Source: Phylloscopus collybita (taxonomy: Eukaryota > Chordata > Aves > Passeriformes > Phylloscopidae). From it: a stretch of DNA of 64,000 nt. The DNA lies in contig JAJNNQ010000137.1 of the NCBI GenBank assembly GCA_027886175.1, forward strand, positions 1,554,001 through 1,618,000, in the 5' to 3' direction. The position numbers and the translations under genes are program-made. This document shows positions 59,854-64,000 of the stretch, piece after piece. Each line of letters opens with the position of its first letter. Position 1 is the stretch's first letter. Under the pieces are notes generated by a model. That model ran no database searches. It saw only the letters and a program-made list of their open reading frames with translations, and was not told the DNA's origin.

Positions 59854-60194
59854 TGTCGCAATACAATACAAAAGGAATGACATTTATACACTGAGATGTT
59901 TAAGGTAAAAAAAAAAGGGGAAGTTTATTTACAGGCTTCGACATTTATAGAATTTTAACAGGGACCATGGAAGAAAATCTTCTCTCCAACTACACTGGTC
60001 AACACAACAGTCCATCAACACTTCTTCCTTATGAGAAGAATGTAAATATGAAAGAACAGTTATGATAACAATAGGTTGTTTATGTGAAAATTCGTGAGAG
60101 ATTTCATTACGAAAAGTAAATACAGAAGGCTGAAGTAGAACTTTAGAAAAACTTCAGTAAAAACAGAGAAGAACAGAGACAAACCAGAGCAGCA
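59854..60194 (-). mobile_element. Solo LTR of an endogenous retrovirus, 341 bp
   Basis: The plus strand reads TGTCGCAATAC...AGAGCAGCA and is flanked on both sides by CTCCCT (59848-59853 and 60195-60200), a perfect 6-bp target duplication. On the minus strand TATAAA (59944-59949) lies 20 bp before AATAAA (59924-59929), a compact arrangement also known in avian retroviral LTRs. It is AT-rich, has no internal genes and is antisense to CHCHD3. The intact duplication suggests it is relatively young. Confidence 0.88.
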
Positions 60195-61443
60195 CTCCCT
60201 GGGGACACCCGGGGTTTTTTGAGAAAACTGGAATGGTTCAGCAGCTCTGCCCTTGAGCTCGGCAGGTGAGAAACAGCAGAGTCCAAATAACCACTTTGCC
60301 CAGCTTGGTTTAAAAATACCAAAATTTCAGTTTGTCACTGCTGTCCCTGATGCCCTGTGGATCACGTGGTGGTTTTTTTCCCTTGGATCTCAGCCTGCAA
60401 CAATCACCTGCTCAAGACCCTGAGGTGCTGAGGGCAAGCAAGAGCCCAGTAGTTGCCTGTGGGAAGTTCATGACCCTCAAGCAGAGACAACCTTTTATTA
60501 AATGTGTTTAATGTGGGATTAAGGGAAAAGCTGCCTTTTTTTTCAATGATTATTTCAATTTTTAGGGGGTGGTGCACAACATGACACACTTTGATTTCCA
60601 ACAAACTAAAGACAAGCAGCAGAATCACCAACCTGATGTTCTGGAAGTTCAGCCCTTCTCCTGGGTTTGCTCCTCACTGATCTCTTTCCCCTGCCACAAG
60701 TCATTCTCCATGTGATTTAAGGGATTGCAAACATTCCTTCTGCCCAGGTCCATCCCAGCTGCCCCTGGGGAGCCCCAATTCCCAGAGAAAGCTCTGGATC
60801 CAAGCAGCCTCTGAGTGGGCTCCTTCATTTTTAAATGGAGTTTCTGCTCAGAGGTTAAATCATTTCAGCTCTGATCCTCCTTAGAACTGGTGATTAATCC
60901 CCTCACACAGCAGGATCATGTATAGAAAAATGCCAACGTGGCCCTGGGCATTTTACCCCCCCAGTAATGAGAGCAATTCATAACCCAGCATCCCTTAAAG
61001 ATCCCAGCTCCCCTGGAGGAGACAACGTTGGTCATAAAAACAATCCCAGGTGCTCTGCCCCCCAGTTCCTGGTGGGGAAAAAGTCTTCAGAGGAAAGTAA
61101 TTGTTGGCTTAAAACTTCAGCCTGCATTCAGCAGCAATCCATCACCTCCCGGAGTGTTTGGGAGCTCGGGTTACTCAATATTCAGGCTGGGAATCCTCTG
61201 CAGGAAAAAAGGGACTGGGGGCAGTGTGAAATATTGCCAGGGAAATTCTCCCTAACCTGCTTGCATTTCACACCCTTCTCCTTGCTGAGGAGGGAGGAGA
61301 AAGGAACTAAACCTAAATTCTTTCTTCTGTTCCAGTCCTGGGAGAAGCAGCAGGAGAGTGGGGATGTGGGGACCTGCAGCTCCATCCCTGGGATGCTGCA
61401 GCGTCCCTGGTGCCTGCAGAGGGGTCCTGGTCCTGAGCACACA

Positions 61444-62019
61444 ACTCTTAAATACACCTGGGCTGTGGTTTCAGGTGTTAAATACACCTGGGTTCTGGTT
61501 TCAGGTGTTAAATACACCTGGGCTGGAGGTTTCAGGTGTTAAATACACATGGTCTGGAGGTTTCAGGTGTTAAATACACCTGGGCTGTGCTTCCAGGTGT
61601 TAAATACATCTAGGCTGTGGTTCAGGTGTTAAATACACCTGGGCTGTGCTTCCAGCTGTTAAATACACCTGGTCTGGAGGCTCCAGGTGTTAAATACACC
61701 TAGGCTCTGGTTTCAGGTGTTAAATACATCTGGGCTGTGGTCTCAGCTGTTAAATACACCTGGGCTGTGGTTCAGTTGTTAAATACACCTGGTCTGTTGT
61801 TTCAGGTGTTAAATACACCTGGTCTGGAGGTTTCAGGTGTTAAATACACCTGGGCTGTGGTTTCAGGTGTTAAATACACCTGGGTTCTGGTTTCAGGTGT
61901 TAAATACACCTGGTCTGGAGGTTTCAGGTGTTAAATACACATGGTCTGGAGGCTTCAGGTGTTAAATACACCTGGTCTGGAGGTTTCAGGTGTTAAATAC
62001 ACCTGGGCTGTGGTTTCAG
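61444..62019. repeat. 30-bp minisatellite, 19 units, with palindromic E-boxes
   Basis: TTAAATACA recurs 19 times at about 30-bp spacing (unit GGTGTTAAATACACCTGGGC plus TGTGGTTTCA). Most units contain CAGGTGTTAAATACACCTG, two 7-bp inverted arms around TAAAT, each with a CAGGTG/CACCTG E-box. The multiple-of-3 period makes a decapeptide repeat (GVKYTWAVVS) appear in one frame; this is not evidence for a gene. Confidence 0.95.
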
Positions 62020-62314
62020 ACACTCCTCAGTGCAGTGGCCTTGTCCCCACCGGCCAGGGAATCTCCCTTTAAGGCAGACTCGGAGAGAAGCCAAATTGCT
62101 GAAGAAGGAAACACAAAAGATTGCTGCTGCTTCACATAAATTTACATCATCAAGGCCGTTTCGGGCTCCAGGGAGGTCCCTTCGGCTACAGTTTCATGTT
62201 AATTCGCTGTAGTTACAGCCACCTAGGGGGGTGTGAATGCCAAACCTTTCATTCCTTCAGGATCATTTTTAAAAGCTGTTACTGATCCCGGCTGGGGAGG
62301 GCTCTCTCTGCAGC

Positions 62315-62383
62315 ATCCCCATACCCTACCCATAAAGTGGGTCTAAAGACAGACCTGACCTTTCCCAGGCAGGGTATGGGGAT
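62315..62383. repeat. Perfect 13-bp inverted repeat
   Basis: ATCCCCATACCCT (62315-62327) and AGGGTATGGGGAT (62371-62383) are separated by 43 bp. They could form a stem-loop or be the ends of a very short element; no target duplication is evident. Confidence 0.85.
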
Positions 62384-62431
62384 AACAAAGCAAATCTCAC
62401 CCCGTTTGAGTCTAAAACCTACCTGAAAGTT

Positions 62432-62482
62432 CACAGAATCACAGAATGGGCTCAGAAGGGGCCTTGGAGATCACCTCCTTCC
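62432..62482 (-). mobile_element. CR1 LINE 3' terminal fragment
   Basis: TCACAGAATCACAGAATGGG and GGCCTTGGAGATCACCTCC. Very short minus CR1 terminus. Confidence 0.65.
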
Positions 62483-63162
62483 CTCAGGAGCCCCAGAGGG
62501 AATGTTCACCTTGACAAACCAGATTCTCACCGGGAGAGGATCTTCTGTGGAGATGCTGCCACTGCAAGAAACATCCAAACCTTCCCTTCCTCCCACCTCC
62601 TTTTCCACCACAGGCTGGTGGGAGTGTGAGAAGAAGATGAACGAGGCCATTTTCCAGTCACATTCCTGCTCCATCATCCCCCAGCTGGGAACTTTCCTGC
62701 TTTGAGACACATTGAGTCTGGCCCTTGTGCAGGTGTTGAGGTGCCAGGAGGCTTCTTTAGCCAGGGGAAACTCTAATTTGGTGTTTGCCCTTGGTGCAGT
62801 TGCTCTGAACCCGTTTGTCTTGAGGGAAGATCACTCAGCAACCCCAAGCTGCTGTGGTCACAGCACTGAAAGAAAACATCAGGATAATTTTATTTCATGG
62901 TTGTGCCAGCCCCTCTTCATCACCTACAGCTGAAAGCCCTTGAGTCAGTGCCTCTTCTTCCTGCAGTCCCCCTGCATCCCTTCCAACAAGCATTTTGAGA
63001 GGGGTTTGAATGCTCCTTTTCCAGCAGCGCCATTGATCTCCACGTGACTCAGACCCTGACCTCAGAAAAACCCAGGTAAGGGTGCACAGAAACAGATTTC
63101 AGACTTTGTTCTGCACAAAAATAACATCCCTCTGCCCTTAGTGAGCACCTGGTGCGGTTTCC

Positions 63163-63316
63163 CAAATGCTCCATCCCTGGAAGTGTCCAAGGCCAGGCTG
63201 GATGGGGCTTGGAGCACCCTGGAACAGTGGGATGTGTCCCTGCCCAGGGCAGAGGGTTGGAATGAGATGAATTTTAAGGTCCCTTCCAACCCAAACCAGT
63301 CTGGATTTCCATGAAT
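63163..63316 (+). mobile_element. CR1 LINE 3' end
   Basis: AAATGCTCCATCCCTGGAAG through CCTTCCAACCCAAACCAGTC and TGGATTTCCATGAATA. Confidence 0.9.
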
Positions 63317-63972
63317 AAGAACTTGGATCATTGTTTTGTCCCCATGGCCCATCCTGCAGCTGATTAATTGGATGCAGATGGAGCCAGCTCCTTGCTCTGC
63401 TCTGGAATCTCCCTCACCTCACTCCCCTCCCTGCTGGGAGACGCTGACACCGTTGGATCCCCGTCCCTGCAGTCCCAGGAATTCTGAACACATCCTTGCT
63501 GTCCCAGAGCAGGCTGCCAGCTCCTCTTCCCTTGGCTTGGCCTCCCATCCTGCTGCAGCCCGAGCCAGATCATTGATCAATAATCTGTGGCAGGAAGCTG
63601 GACTGTAAAGCTGAGTTATGGGGCACATCACAGAGCAGGGTGATTGACGGGGCCGTCACTTGGGGCAGCGCAGAGGTTTATGTCTGGTAATATCTTGTGG
63701 AATAAAAATAAAACCTGACACAACATCCTGAATTATCCTCTGATGGGGAAGAGGCTTCCTGGCTGGCTGCAGTGATGTCCACGTTGTTATTGTTGGCCAC
63801 AGTGAATTCCCCCTCTGGCAGGCTGAGCATGGAATTCGCTTCTGGATCCCCGACTCCTCTTTTGCCTCAAGCCACAGGATCACGACATGCAGACAGGGAT
63901 GTTTCCAAAAGGAGCAGGGAATTATTTTTTGGGGTGCTGTTAAATTCAAGCCCTCTCACCAGGATGAAATAG

Positions 63973-64000
63973 TGTCTTGGTTTGGAAAGACAGGTATCTG
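63973..64000. mobile_element. Start of an LTR, cut by the window edge
   Basis: TGTCTTGGTTTGGAAAGACA resembles the plus-strand start of the LTR at 12373 (TGTGCTGGTTTGAAAGCAAA). It has the TG start of an LTR, and I recall a common passerine LTR beginning this way. Only 28 bp are visible, so orientation and length are unknown. Confidence 0.55.

Larger units (their letters stand above)
47456..64000 (+). other. CHCHD3: Intron or 3' region of CHCHD3 after the CHCH exon
   Basis: At least 16.5 kb follow the CHCH exon without a recognisable last exon. I looked for a short exon encoding a tail like the mammalian SMLEKGG and did not see one, so it is probably beyond the window. The region holds CR1s, three complete solo LTRs and one partial LTR, all complete ones antisense to the gene, two minisatellites and CpG-dense DNA around 52.6-52.9 kb. 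I see nothing supportable in 47456-48422, 48891-51199, 57417-58302, 58366-59125, 60195-61443 and 62483-63162. Confidence 0.7.

Noticed and set aside
60967..61542. 191-codon ORF ending in GVKYTW decapeptide repeats as a repeat protein
   Set aside because: The repeat part is the 30-bp minisatellite and the remainder has no domain. The array is also full of unit variants that would break a repeat protein.

Overview
The window is vertebrate nuclear DNA from a bird, most likely a passerine. It is dominated by 3' ends of CR1 LINEs (about 40 fragments on both strands) and solo endogenous-retrovirus LTRs, and the only recognisable gene is a widely spaced one with strong spliceosomal exon borders. There are no bacterial or viral genomes, operons, CRISPR arrays, rRNAs or tRNAs. 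The passerine assignment rests on the style of the CR1 and LTR sequences and was not tested by a search.

The gene is CHCHD3 (MIC19, a subunit of the mitochondrial MICOS complex) on the + strand. Three consecutive internal coding exons are present: 3364-3447, 28496-28566 and 47320-47455. Their phases fit exactly (0/0, 0/2, 2/0) and together they encode 97 residues, matching about residues 124-220 of the 227-residue human protein. They hold the end of the coiled coil and the whole twin CX9C CHCH domain. The 5' exons lie upstream of the window. The short last exon (about 7 codons in mammals) was not found and is probably downstream. An in-frame alternative 3' exon at 54162-54389 is possible but unproven.

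Layout: 1-3363 is an intron with a 14-bp minisatellite. 3448-28495 is a 25-kb intron with CR1s, an LTR nested in a CR1 (12373-13037), and a 750-bp duplication (about 6.63-7.40 kb and 16.35-17.09 kb). 28567-47319 is a 19-kb intron with mostly antisense CR1s, a 23-bp minisatellite, a long CTTCTC polypyrimidine tract and inverted CR1 pairs close to the next exon. 47456-64000 is at least 16.5 kb of further intron (or 3' region). It holds three solo LTRs with readable target-site duplications (54571-55064, 56645-57116, 59854-60194), the start of a fourth LTR at the right edge, an unusually long antisense ORF (55314-56306), a 12-bp TAATTA array and a 19-copy 30-bp minisatellite with palindromic CAGGTG/CACCTG sites.

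No new multi-gene system was found. The points most worth checking are the shared non-CR1 flank of two CR1 copies, a twin-priming-like CR1 inversion, a conversion-like block shared by two CR1s, the E-box minisatellite, the antisense ORF downstream of an LTR, and the candidate alternative CHCHD3 3' exon.
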